A stretch of 64,000 nucleotides of DNA from a gamma proteobacterium symbiont of Ctena orbiculata (GCA_003058495.1 QBVC01000024.1:1-64000); one strand, 5' to 3'; shown: positions 22,050-31,622, counted from the stretch's first letter. Notes: generated by a model not told the origin, from the letters alone. Translations and numbers: made by a program.

Positions 22050-22985
22050 TCATCCGCCCAGTTGTCCGCTGATATCGATTGCCGTCTTCAGGGCCTCGCG
22101 TCCATCCTCGCCGGTAACCGGAGGCAAGGTGCCGGTCCTGATGGCATCGAGAAAAGCGCGCAACTCAGCCATGATGGCATCGGAATTCTCAAAAACGCTC
22201 TCTTCGCTGGTGATTTCAGGAATACCGGGGAATATCTCCTTTTCTCCCTTGCGATGAATACTGAGGATCTTGTCCTGGAAATCGATCGAGATATAGGCGT
22301 CAGGCTGAAAGATACGCATTTTGCGCTGCGGCTTCATGCTCACCCGGCTGGCGGTAACGTTAGCCACGCAGCCATTCTCGAATTTGATCCTGGCATTTGC
22401 GATATCGTATTCCTGGGTGAGTACCGCCCCGCCCTTGGCGTCAATTGATGCGATGGGAGCGCCCACCAGCTTTTGGATAATATCAATATCGTGGATCATC
22501 AGATCCAACACCACATTGACGTCGGCGCCGCGTAGATTGAAGGGTGCGAGACGATGGGATTCAATAAACTGCGGATCCTTGAGGACACCCTCAAGTGCCA
22601 GAACCGCGGAGTTGAAGCGCTCCAGATGCCCCACCTGAAGTACCCGCTGTTTGCGTCTGGCAATTTCAATCAGTGCATCCGCTTCTGCAACGGTAACGGT
22701 TATCGGTTTTTCCAGCAGCACGTGGATCCCGCTTTCGAGAAAATCTTTCGCAACCTGATGGTGAAGCTGAGTAGGCACAACGATGCTGACGGCGTCCACC
22801 TTGTCCATAAGATCGTGATAGTCGGATAACGCCTCGGTGTTGCACTCCTTGGCTACATTGGCGGCAGTGTCAGGATCGATATCGACCACGGCGACCAGTT
22901 CAGAATCGTCCAGTGCGGCATATTTTTGGGCGTGGTATCGGCCGAGATAACCAACACCGATTACAGCGGTTCTTACTTTATCCAT
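22050..22985 (-). CDS. Gfo/Idh/MocA oxidoreductase, GnnA-like
   Basis: VIGVGYLGRYHAQKYAAL Rossmann motif; HVLLEKPITVTVAEADALI. Confidence 0.88.
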   Translation of the reverse strand: MDKVRTAVIGVGYLGRYHAQKYAALDDSELVAVVDIDPDTAANVAKECNTEALSDYHDLMDKVDAVSIVVPTQLHHQVAKDFLESGIHVLLEKPITVTVAEADALIEIARRKQRVLQVGHLERFNSAVLALEGVLKDPQFIESHRLAPFNLRGADVNVVLDLMIHDIDIIQKLVGAPIASIDAKGGAVLTQEYDIANARIKFENGCVANVTASRVSMKPQRKMRIFQPDAYISIDFQDKILSIHRKGEKEIFPGIPEITSEESVFENSDAIMAELRAFLDAIRTGTLPPVTGEDGREALKTAIDISGQLGG

Positions 22986-23477
22986 CTCTGTGTGAGCGCT
23001 ATCGTGTGTTGATTTAACAAATTTAGCCTATTAAGCATACCAACAGGGAGTGTTCCCCCCTATTGAATAGGGATTCCAAATCCAAGCAGTGAAGAATACC
23101 GCAAAAAAATTGAACGCCTGAGTGGATATTATGTGGACTCCCATGGGATACCGATACAAAAAATAGTTTTCCTGGTCGGCGAAACGGATTCGAATCCAGT
23201 GACCCGCGCTAATATTCCTGTTTCTCAATACCCCCAATCATACCTTTGCAAATCCCCTCAACCAAGCTCTCTAACTGGATGGAAAGGGGGTATGTGGCCA
23301 TTCTTTTGTCGGGTCCGGATGGCCGGTCTCGGCGAAGAGAAAAGTGGGGGTTACCGGTTAATCGACACACCGTAGCGGGTAGCTATTTCACTGCATAGCG
23401 CAGATCAACCGCATCTTCAATATACTCTATCTGATTGATTTTTCTGTATATTATTTAACTTTTTTCGCTAGGTGCCG

Positions 23478-23780
23478 CTAACTTTCCAGGGTCAGATGCA
23501 TCCACTCGTGGCGTCCGTTCTGCTGAGGACGACCTGGCTTGATGCGTTCAACAGCAATACCCGGACGCAGCCGCCAGACGGCGAGTCGGCTCGAGCCAAA
23601 CAGGGCATGGGGCGAGGTGAAAGGGACACCATGCTCGGTTCGGATCGCCGCAGGGAGGCTAAACTCCCGGAACACGCGCTCGAATACCGGTAATGCGCCG
23701 CTCTCCTGAGTGGATTCCAGGGCTTTGCAGTCCCGCAGATGCGTACCAGAGTGGCGTGAACGGCGCTAACCACCGGCGGC
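23478..23780 (-). pseudogene. IS481-type transposase remnant (integrase core, frameshifted)
   Basis: FREFSLPAAIRTEHGVPFTSPHALFGSSRLAVWRLRPGIAVERIKPGRPQQNGRHEWMHLTLES, no N-terminal half. Confidence 0.75.
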
Positions 23781-23914
23781 TTTCTCATGGGGTATTGTTT
23801 AATCAGTTTCTCACGGATCTTGCGGCTCCGGGCGTCGAGCTATGGCTAATATACTTTTATCGTTTTACACCCTATTCCATCCGTAATGGTTAGCGCAGCA
23901 CTGTAAAAGGTTTT

Positions 23915-24663
23915 TTTGGTTAGCAACCCCCCTTCAGACGCATCGATAGATGTGGCCGCCAAATTGTGCGATGAGATCGCAGAAGATGCGTTTTATTTAC
24001 AGCCGTAAGCATCTGGGTCGAATTGAAAAGTTACACCGGCAGGGAGATGTATCTCAAGAGACTTACGAAGAAGCGTTGAAGGAGAATGATATTGCCCGCC
24101 ACACGGTGCTGGAAAAAGAGGATAATCTCGAAGTTGTCAAGACCCGGGTCAATCCCCATGAGATACAATCCATAAAAGCCGAGATAGAGCAGCTACAACA
24201 CGACTTGATTTACTATCGGGAACTACTAGCGCGTACCGAGCTTAGAATGCCCTTCGACGGTCGTATTATCACAATGCGCCTGAAGGATCTGGAGAACACC
24301 TATCTCGAGGATGATGATCTTTTCGCCGAGGTAGAAGACACCCGTCGGGTCACTATTGAAATTGATATTCCTGAATCCGACATCGCTGTGGTGGCGATTG
24401 GTGACACCATGCGTCTAAAACCGCTACTGGCCCCAGACATTATAGTGAAGGGTGAGATCTCACAGATCTACCCAACCTCTTTTGAGACGGATTATGGCAA
24501 TATCGTCAAGGTCTTGACAGTCATCGAGAATGAGGACGAGGCTCTGCGATCCGGTATGACAGGTTTTGCCAAGATCAATGGAAAGGAGATGTTTCTGGGA
24601 GAGGCTTTTGGTCGCGCCCTGTTGCGTTTTGTTCAGATCGAAGTCTGGTCCTGGCTGCCGTGA
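23915..24663 (+). pseudogene. 5'-truncated HlyD/RND-type periplasmic adaptor fragment with an apparent frameshift
   Basis: Coiled coil plus ELRMPFDGRIITMRLKDLENTYLEDDDLFAEVEDTRRVTIEIDIPESDIAVV and SGMTGFAKINGK; frame DAFYLQ-stop upstream continues as RKHLGRIEK in the next frame. Confidence 0.7.
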
Positions 24664-24765
24664 TCAGGCATCTAGGGCCTGTTAACATACCATTCTCAGC
24701 TATGAGGGTGGTGCGGAAAACAACTCGCTGTGTCAGCATTAGCTGCCACTGCCGGTGACAACACT

Positions 24766-26346
24766 TTACGGCCCCATGACCGCCTCATAATCATTTTTTA
24801 TTTTCTCGGCACGACTGTGCAAGTTGTGTGAGGGAGGAATGTCCGGGTAGGCGGCAAGAACCACTCTCCGCACCTCCTTGAACATCTCCCACTGCTCGCT
24901 ACGATCATGTCGCGTCATGAGGTTCCAGTATTTGAGTGCCCGTTTTCCATCCTGAAGGAGTGTCTCCTCGGCGTCGTGCTGCGGAGCACCCAAAAGCTCT
25001 GTCGCTTCACCCAAAAACTCGTGCAGCCTCCGACTGGGTGTGCCCGGTGACCCTTGGTTGATGCCCTGTGCCGAGAGCTCCACATGGACCAGTTCGTGCA
25101 TTATTGTCTGTACCAGGGCGGCAAGACTTCGGAAAGCATAGGGACCGATATAGAGGATCGAGGGGGTCGCGCCGACTGTAGGTTTTTTCGGATCGGAGCT
25201 AAATTCCATGGCCAGGGCCTCTTTCCTACCGCGCAGATTCTTGTTTTCGAACATTACCGCAACCAGGGCATCGGACCCCAGATCGAAGGCATCCATCACC
25301 AGGCGAAGCACACTGTTTTCCCTGCCCTTTCTGTGCTTGGTCACAATGAAGTCCAGGGTCGCATCATCGAGTTGGCCGTTGGATGATCCGAGCGGCTGCA
25401 TATCCGCCAGACGGTGGACCAGTTCCGGATCTATCGCCGATCCGGGTGTCGCGTTGACGATACTTCGCAGGGCGGCGATAGCGATAGGATCGGCAAGGCG
25501 TCTGCCAATCTGATCAATAGCATCTCTCTCCGCGTTTGGAGTGAGTATCGATCTGATGGGAGCGGCTGTGGGAGGCGGCTGATGCACACTCAGACCGCGA
25601 CGCAGGACTTTGACGAGACTGGCATAGCTGTTGAGTGCCCATGGTGCGACCCACATCTCCCGCAGCGGACCCTCCCAGTCGATGTGGATGCCGCTGTCGA
25701 TCGACTCCGGCCAAGCTGTCTCCCAGGTCCATGCAACCCGCATTGCAACCACATCCGACAAATCCAGGCCTTCCGCATCCGCAACCAAGGGTATGGCAAA
25801 CTCCTGCATACCGAAGCCCACCATTTCAGCGAGGATAACATCCATTGTCGCGGGATCGACAACACCCGTGGAGGGAATGGATTTATTCCCTTGCCAGGCC
25901 TCAAGGGCCTGGATGGTCGCATTGTCAAATACCCCATTGACATCGAGTCCCGCGCCAGCCAGATTGAGATGAGCCTGCAGATTCCGTATGTTTGCCGGCT
26001 GATCGAGGGAGGGCGCAGGGGTTGCCGGAGGCGCTGTCTCTTCCTCCTCCCCGGCCGACTGGCGCTGCAGTTGCACCCCTGGTTGGGGTGCGACTGCAGA
26101 TGCCCGCGCCAATGAACAGGCCGGACAGGGCGCGCCGCCGGCTTCGCAGGCGGCGCACTTGTATTGCTGGGCCGGCATCTGGGGGAGAGCGTTGACCCCT
26201 GCCAGATCCGGCATTCGCAGGACCTCATCGGCAACACGATCGGCCTCCAGTTCAAGCGCATCGTCCGGTTGGCTGATCCGGTATTTTCCAAACTGTCGCG
26301 ATCCTGGGTTACGCATTCCACGGCGCCTGATCAAATGAGCCATCAC
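24766..26346 (-). CDS. Putative eCIS cargo: DUF4157-type N-terminal motif, peptidoglycan-binding domain, zincin (HELVH) domain
   Basis: YRISQPDDALELEADRVADEVLRMP; NIRNLQAHLNLAGAGLDVNGVFDNATIQALEAWQ; IMHELVHVELSAQG. Confidence 0.75.
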   Translation of the reverse strand: MMAHLIRRRGMRNPGSRQFGKYRISQPDDALELEADRVADEVLRMPDLAGVNALPQMPAQQYKCAACEAGGAPCPACSLARASAVAPQPGVQLQRQSAGEEEETAPPATPAPSLDQPANIRNLQAHLNLAGAGLDVNGVFDNATIQALEAWQGNKSIPSTGVVDPATMDVILAEMVGFGMQEFAIPLVADAEGLDLSDVVAMRVAWTWETAWPESIDSGIHIDWEGPLREMWVAPWALNSYASLVKVLRRGLSVHQPPPTAAPIRSILTPNAERDAIDQIGRRLADPIAIAALRSIVNATPGSAIDPELVHRLADMQPLGSSNGQLDDATLDFIVTKHRKGRENSVLRLVMDAFDLGSDALVAVMFENKNLRGRKEALAMEFSSDPKKPTVGATPSILYIGPYAFRSLAALVQTIMHELVHVELSAQGINQGSPGTPSRRLHEFLGEATELLGAPQHDAEETLLQDGKRALKYWNLMTRHDRSEQWEMFKEVRRVVLAAYPDIPPSHNLHSRAEKIKNDYEAVMGP

Positions 26347-26465
26347 ACCCTCCCGGTATGCTATCTGTTTACCCAGCAGCCAGGGTACGGCTTGGTAATA
26401 TCAATCCCCGGTCGGTGCACCGATCATTGGTCGATGGCTAAGCCGATCCTGGGTTGCAACAAAGG

Positions 26466-27296
26466 TCAATACCCTTTCTCAGCAATCGATCGCAGACCAT
26501 GTTTGAGTTCGCTAAATTTCGGTCGGTTCGCAACCTGACTGTCAAGCCCGCTTTCAAGCAGCTGGCCCAGCTCATCGGCTGGCAGGTGGTAGGCTCGCTT
26601 GTTCCCCATGATCCCCTTGACATGCCCCAGGTAACCTTTGCCGTCAAACGGAGAGCGACCGGTAAGCCAGAATGCCATTATGGCGCACAGGGAAAACAGA
26701 TCGGCTTTACTATCCGGCTCCAGACCCAACAAGACTTCTGGAGCTACAAATGTATCGTCGAAAGCAAGCGGTGTATGGAGATCGGGTTTTTCAGCACTAA
26801 AGTAGAAGCATTCGGCGCGCGGTGCCATACCTGTCAGTTGAATATTGCTATCCCCCTCATCCATAACATAGATAGATTGGGGTCGCAGGCAAAGGAGTGG
26901 CTGTCGTTGAGCGTGCAAGCGCTCAACTGCTGCAGCAATCGACGCACCCAGGCGAGCAACCGTTGCCGGTTCTGCAATACCCTTGCCCACCAGATGGGAT
27001 GGTATACCGAGCGGCATCTGTTCAATCATCAGATCAAAATCGGTTGGCTTTGCAGCATGTAATCGACCGATGTATACCAATGGCGCAATGCCTTCCACGT
27101 CATACACCAGCTTTCTGTGCACCTCTTCGTGACTCGCTGTTTGTTTCAGGGTTGTTGTCGCCAGGAATCTGTTTCCAGCGTCATCCTGCGCAGCAAAGAG
27201 GCCAAAGGATAGTGAACCACTCAGTAGAGCGCTCAGCTTATACACAGCATTCGCATCGGTATAACCGGTTACAGATTTGTTATTGTGCTCGTTCAT
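26466..27296 (-). CDS. Protein kinase-like fold, probable pseudokinase
   Basis: VAPEVLLGLEPDSKADLFSLCAIMAFWLTGRSPFDG (APE to helix F region); HRD position reads CLRP and DFG position LTGM. Confidence 0.65.
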   Translation of the reverse strand: MNEHNNKSVTGYTDANAVYKLSALLSGSLSFGLFAAQDDAGNRFLATTTLKQTASHEEVHRKLVYDVEGIAPLVYIGRLHAAKPTDFDLMIEQMPLGIPSHLVGKGIAEPATVARLGASIAAAVERLHAQRQPLLCLRPQSIYVMDEGDSNIQLTGMAPRAECFYFSAEKPDLHTPLAFDDTFVAPEVLLGLEPDSKADLFSLCAIMAFWLTGRSPFDGKGYLGHVKGIMGNKRAYHLPADELGQLLESGLDSQVANRPKFSELKHGLRSIAEKGY

Positions 27297-27297
27297 A

Positions 27298-30200
27298 TCA
27301 GAATGTATCGCCTTCTTGCGGACTCCAATTCGGCGGTGGTCCGTCCCAATAGATGACAGATTCACCGACACTGACAAGTTTTTCCGCCCATACCTGCTTG
27401 ACCTTGAGAACATTTCCATGTTCATTTTGAATCAAGAGATAGGCAGTATAGATGACATTACGATTGCGATTGCCTATCTGTTTGGCATTGGCGATCACTA
27501 TTGTTACACCAGTTGAATCGGCTGTGGCATCCGATGGGTTACCGACCCGCCCCCCGCCTAGATCGACGAATGGGGTATGGACTTCATGAACGCTCACCCC
27601 CCGATCGGCAACGGTGGATATATCCGCACCTGAAGGCATCAGCTTCATACCCAGATCCTCATTGGCATCCGGATGGAGTATCTCTTCCACACTGACGCCT
27701 CCCCCCGGCAATTCTATTTCCGAGATCATTGGGTGGCTGTGTCCAACTGGATCGATGTCCGGCAACCCACTCCAGGAGACAAAACTTCTAGCGCCCTGTA
27801 CAAGGACGAACTCTCCACTGCTGGTTCGACCTAAGCCCCACTCCCGGGTTCTCGGATCATAGCCCTCGGGAACATCAGTGATCCCCAACTGCACCAGGGC
27901 CGATGCATCTCCATTGGCAATTCGTCTTAGCAGATTTTGTGCGCTGGCTTCGTCACTACCGATTGGATCGCCCACCGGGCGGTGAACCAGAGCACGTAAC
28001 GAAGGAATGATCTCTACACCCTCATGATCGAACACAGCGCTACCCGTGCGGGTCACCTCGCCATCGACTTGACGCCTCGCCTCCTCTTCCTCTGATCGCG
28101 CCCGCGCCCGCGCTGCAATTTCATCTCTGGTTGCGTTCTTCGCCGCGTCCCGGACACTGGTTCCCACCCGCTTCAGATAGCGTTCGGCGATGTCGGTTGC
28201 CGTCAGGTTACCGATACCCGTTGCCGCCATGCTGGATGTCTCTTGTGCAAGGCCGCCGATCAACTCCTGCTGTACCGCGGCTTCCAAGCGAGTACGCAGC
28301 GTCTCTCCATGCTCTGCCAAATAGGCATCGGCGCGCCCTTTGGATGCCGATTTGCTCAGCAGGGTGACCGCCTGGGCAGTCAATTGCTCGGTGGTGGGCA
28401 TCTTATTCTCCACCCCCGCCTTAATGAGCTCTTGATTGACCTGGGTAAAACCCTCTTCCACGGCACCGCGCAGGAATGCCTGGGCATTGTCGCCAAGCTT
28501 CATCATCTCGGCGACCCCGCCGACCGCCTCACCCAATGGCTTGGCCACTTTGCCAATTCCCGCGGTGGCGGCGATGGTCACCAGCTGAGCCAGGTTCTTC
28601 TCGTCGAAGAAGTCGTAGTCCTCCCCCATGGCTATTTCACGTGCGACCATGCCTGCAATCGCTGCACCCAATGAGGCAACCAGCAGCCCTCCCGCACCAC
28701 CGCCTGTCACTGCCGTCAGGGCAAGTTCCGCGGCGATCTCGATTGCCAGCGCCAAGCTATCGGCAACGCTGTTGCGGAGTGCGCGCATTTCTGCGACGCG
28801 CTGGTCGAAGAGCCTTTTCTCGACCTTGGCCAACTCCTCGCGACTATTGGTGCCGGTCATCGCCATCAGCAGCTGCAGTTCTGCTTCGCTGGCCTGGGCA
28901 ATGAACTCAAGGCGATCCGCAGACTCTTCGGTCACCGCCCCCGTGTCCTCGCCCGTTACCAAATCGATGACCGGAGTCAATATCGACTCCTCGGAGCGCT
29001 GCTGCTCACGCGCCCTGCGTGCGATCTCCTCGGGGTCACTGGTGGGTTGCAGCAAGTTCTGAAATGAGTAGCAACTGAAACTGCTGGAATAGCGGGCAAA
29101 GACAAAGCTCACGAAGCGTGCATTGGCATCTCCGCTGGCACTGCCGAGCTCTGGCCATACCGAGCCATACTTGCGGACGAAGGTGGCGATGCTATCGCTC
29201 TGCAGTTGCGTGGGCGCACCCTTAATCAAATTGTATGCCCGCACCAGGTCACTTTCGTCGCTTCCCTCGCTGAGCTCGACCTTGATCCGGTCAGCACCGC
29301 GCTCCGGCTGGGGCCGCTCCTTATCAATCAACGCTCTGAGGCGCTCGGAGGGTGTACCCGAAGTCACGGGAATCACCAGGTAGAGATAGTAGGCGGGACG
29401 CAGGACGACGCTCTCATCGTCACTATCTCGTCGCGGAATCTCGGCTTGGGCGAGAAGTTCATCGATCTTGTTCTGCTGCCAGGCCTGATCAACCAGGCTC
29501 AGCGCCTTGTTGTTGTCCAGGTCGAGTTCGCCTGCGATATAGACCTTGTCTGCCAGAGTCAGGTCGCCCAACATGGTCAATCTGGCGCGTACCTGGTCGG
29601 CGGAACCCACGCTCATCTCACTCAATACCAGGGTATTGATCTCCTCCCGCTTCTGGTCCCATGCAGCCTGGTACTTCGCTTCGCGGGCTATGCGACCTTC
29701 CCAGACCTTGCGGATCTTATCGATGGCTCGATTCACCTGCGCCTCGTCGGTACCCAGTCCGGTGAATCCGCCAGTGGTTGCCGCGTCAAGTGTATCTTGT
29801 GCGATCTGCAGCTGAATATCTTCGAGTGCCTTGATCTGCTCCTCGCTCTGGATCGCTTCACCGCCAGCCGTTTCATTACTCCCACCCGATCCCGAGCCAG
29901 CGACCTCCTCCTTATAGGTCTCGTAGCCCTTGAATACCGCGTCGACCATTTCCCAACTCGCCCCCGACAACTCACTCGCCATGGCGTCTTGCAGGTTCAT
30001 CTGGGTCCAGGGTTTGATCGGTCTGAATCCCGAGGTCCAACCGCTGGTGTCGGAAACATAGCGGCCCCATTCGGTTTCCAGCTTGGCGATTTCGGCCGGT
30101 CCCTCGTCCCATGCGTCCTGAATCTGTTTGATCACACTGTCGTCTTTGGTACCGACTATGCCGACGCTATCGAAGTAGAGCTTGTCGGCAGCCGTAAGAT

Positions 30201-31560
30201 CGCGATCCATGAGAGCACTGTATTTCTCAAGCTGCCAGCCGGAGAGGTCATAGATGAAATCGGCTTTCAGGTTACCGTGCCCAATCCAGTAATACCCGGA
30301 TTCGATACCGAATGTCTCGTTGTAGCGTCGCTCCATCTCCTTGCGTCCCGAGAGAGGCAGGTTATAGATAACCCGGTTGAGTTCCTCATCACGTGTACCC
30401 ATCGGTATCAAGGCAAGACCGACCGCGGTCTGCATTCCATGCTCATGGCCGTCCTTGAGAATTGCGTGGGCCTTGACCTGCCAGTCACCTGCGAGCTGGC
30501 TGTTGAAATATTGGCGCAGATCGATTTGATATCTCTCCTGAAAGGCGGTGCGTATGGCCTGATTCTCCGCTTCGCTGTTTCCCCGCAGTGGCCTGACCGC
30601 GGCGGCCTCATCGTTCCAGCCATCGAGGGCATCGTGGATCTGCTCGGCGGCCAGATTGGGATTGTCAGCGGATCTCTCCGATGCTTCTTCCTCTCGCTGC
30701 AGAATAGGTGCAGTGGTCTCGCGTGCCAGCATCGGCGCTGAATTTGCCTTTGCATTTGCCGCTCCGGTCTGTTGCATCACATGCGCCAACTCATGTGCGA
30801 GCAGGCGTCGTCCGCTTGCGGCGGCGGGATTGAACTGACCGGGTGCAAAGGCGATGGCGTTGCCCAGGGTGAATGCCCTGGCGCTTACAGCGGCAGTCGC
30901 CTTCGCCGCCGCCTCCCCGGTGTGCACGCGGACATCCCCCAGGTCAGTCCCGAAGCGGGGCTCGAAATAGTCCCGCGCCCTATCCGGTAGCGGCACACCA
31001 CCGGTGCGAACCGACTGCGCTGCCATCTGCGCACCATCGGTTTGCCTGGAGATCTTATCGGAGTTGGGCGCCAGTTGTAGCTCTTCTTCCTCTTCGCTCG
31101 CTTGACGCTGTAGCTCTTCCTCGTCTCCCGCAACGGCTTGGCGTTGCAACTCCTCCTCATCCTCGAGAGGTTGTCGTTGCAGTTCCTCTTCATCCTCAGA
31201 GGATTTGCGTTGCAGCTCTTCTTCGTCCTCGAGTGATTGGCGTTGCAGCTCCTCTTCAACCTCTTCCACCGGCTGTCGTAACAGCGGCTCAAACGATCGA
31301 GACAGGGAGATCGATCCCCCCGATTGGGAACAGAGTGGACAGGGTCTGTTCCCGGCTGCGCAGGCGCTACATTTGTGAGCTGGTGCCTCTAGCCCCGCGG
31401 TCCCATCCACCCCAACAGGTTCCGGCATGCGCAACACCTCGTTCGCTACCCGGTCCGCTTCCAGTTCCAGTCTGTCCCCTGGCTGACTGACGCGGTAATT
31501 TCCTACCCTGACTGTTTCATTTACCCGCGCGGGTGTCGCACTTTTTACTGAGTTGTTCAT
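27298..31560 (-). CDS. Giant DUF4157 protein (1420 aa) with annexin-like repeats and C-terminal JAMM/DUF4329-like domain; putative eCIS cargo
   Basis: YRVSQPGDRLELEADRVANEVLRMP; LLAHELAHVMQQTG; GTRDEELNRVIY and GLGTDEAQVNRAI; GHSHP...PSGADI. Confidence 0.75.
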   Translation of the reverse strand: MNNSVKSATPARVNETVRVGNYRVSQPGDRLELEADRVANEVLRMPEPVGVDGTAGLEAPAHKCSACAAGNRPCPLCSQSGGSISLSRSFEPLLRQPVEEVEEELQRQSLEDEEELQRKSSEDEEELQRQPLEDEEELQRQAVAGDEEELQRQASEEEEELQLAPNSDKISRQTDGAQMAAQSVRTGGVPLPDRARDYFEPRFGTDLGDVRVHTGEAAAKATAAVSARAFTLGNAIAFAPGQFNPAAASGRRLLAHELAHVMQQTGAANAKANSAPMLARETTAPILQREEEASERSADNPNLAAEQIHDALDGWNDEAAAVRPLRGNSEAENQAIRTAFQERYQIDLRQYFNSQLAGDWQVKAHAILKDGHEHGMQTAVGLALIPMGTRDEELNRVIYNLPLSGRKEMERRYNETFGIESGYYWIGHGNLKADFIYDLSGWQLEKYSALMDRDLTAADKLYFDSVGIVGTKDDSVIKQIQDAWDEGPAEIAKLETEWGRYVSDTSGWTSGFRPIKPWTQMNLQDAMASELSGASWEMVDAVFKGYETYKEEVAGSGSGGSNETAGGEAIQSEEQIKALEDIQLQIAQDTLDAATTGGFTGLGTDEAQVNRAIDKIRKVWEGRIAREAKYQAAWDQKREEINTLVLSEMSVGSADQVRARLTMLGDLTLADKVYIAGELDLDNNKALSLVDQAWQQNKIDELLAQAEIPRRDSDDESVVLRPAYYLYLVIPVTSGTPSERLRALIDKERPQPERGADRIKVELSEGSDESDLVRAYNLIKGAPTQLQSDSIATFVRKYGSVWPELGSASGDANARFVSFVFARYSSSFSCYSFQNLLQPTSDPEEIARRAREQQRSEESILTPVIDLVTGEDTGAVTEESADRLEFIAQASEAELQLLMAMTGTNSREELAKVEKRLFDQRVAEMRALRNSVADSLALAIEIAAELALTAVTGGGAGGLLVASLGAAIAGMVAREIAMGEDYDFFDEKNLAQLVTIAATAGIGKVAKPLGEAVGGVAEMMKLGDNAQAFLRGAVEEGFTQVNQELIKAGVENKMPTTEQLTAQAVTLLSKSASKGRADAYLAEHGETLRTRLEAAVQQELIGGLAQETSSMAATGIGNLTATDIAERYLKRVGTSVRDAAKNATRDEIAARARARSEEEEARRQVDGEVTRTGSAVFDHEGVEIIPSLRALVHRPVGDPIGSDEASAQNLLRRIANGDASALVQLGITDVPEGYDPRTREWGLGRTSSGEFVLVQGARSFVSWSGLPDIDPVGHSHPMISEIELPGGGVSVEEILHPDANEDLGMKLMPSGADISTVADRGVSVHEVHTPFVDLGGGRVGNPSDATADSTGVTIVIANAKQIGNRNRNVIYTAYLLIQNEHGNVLKVKQVWAEKLVSVGESVIYWDGPPPNWSPQEGDTF
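31072..31275 (-). repeat. In-frame tandem acidic repeat (E/D)-x-E-E-E-L-Q-R-Q, about 6 copies
   Basis: VEEVEEELQRQSLEDEEELQRKSSEDEEELQRQPLEDEEELQRQAVAGDEEELQRQASEEEEELQ. Confidence 0.85.
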
Positions 31561-31622
31561 GGCTGAATGTTACTCAGTGCACTTTTCGATTGGTGAGTAG
31601 ACAATGCATATCGCATGCAATC

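Noticed and set aside
23176-23215. GGATTCGAATCCAGT resembling a tRNA T-arm (possible att site)
   Set aside because: Short palindromic TTCGAA segment only; no tRNA cloverleaf nearby and no integrase seen.
29206-30741. 511-aa plus-strand ORF inside the 1420-aa cargo gene
   Set aside because: Antisense shadow of a strongly supported coding frame; no family motif or RBS evidence.
31072-31275. Regularly spaced repeats considered as a CRISPR array
   Set aside because: Repeats are in frame, encode an acidic peptide repeat, and have no unique spacers or cas genes.
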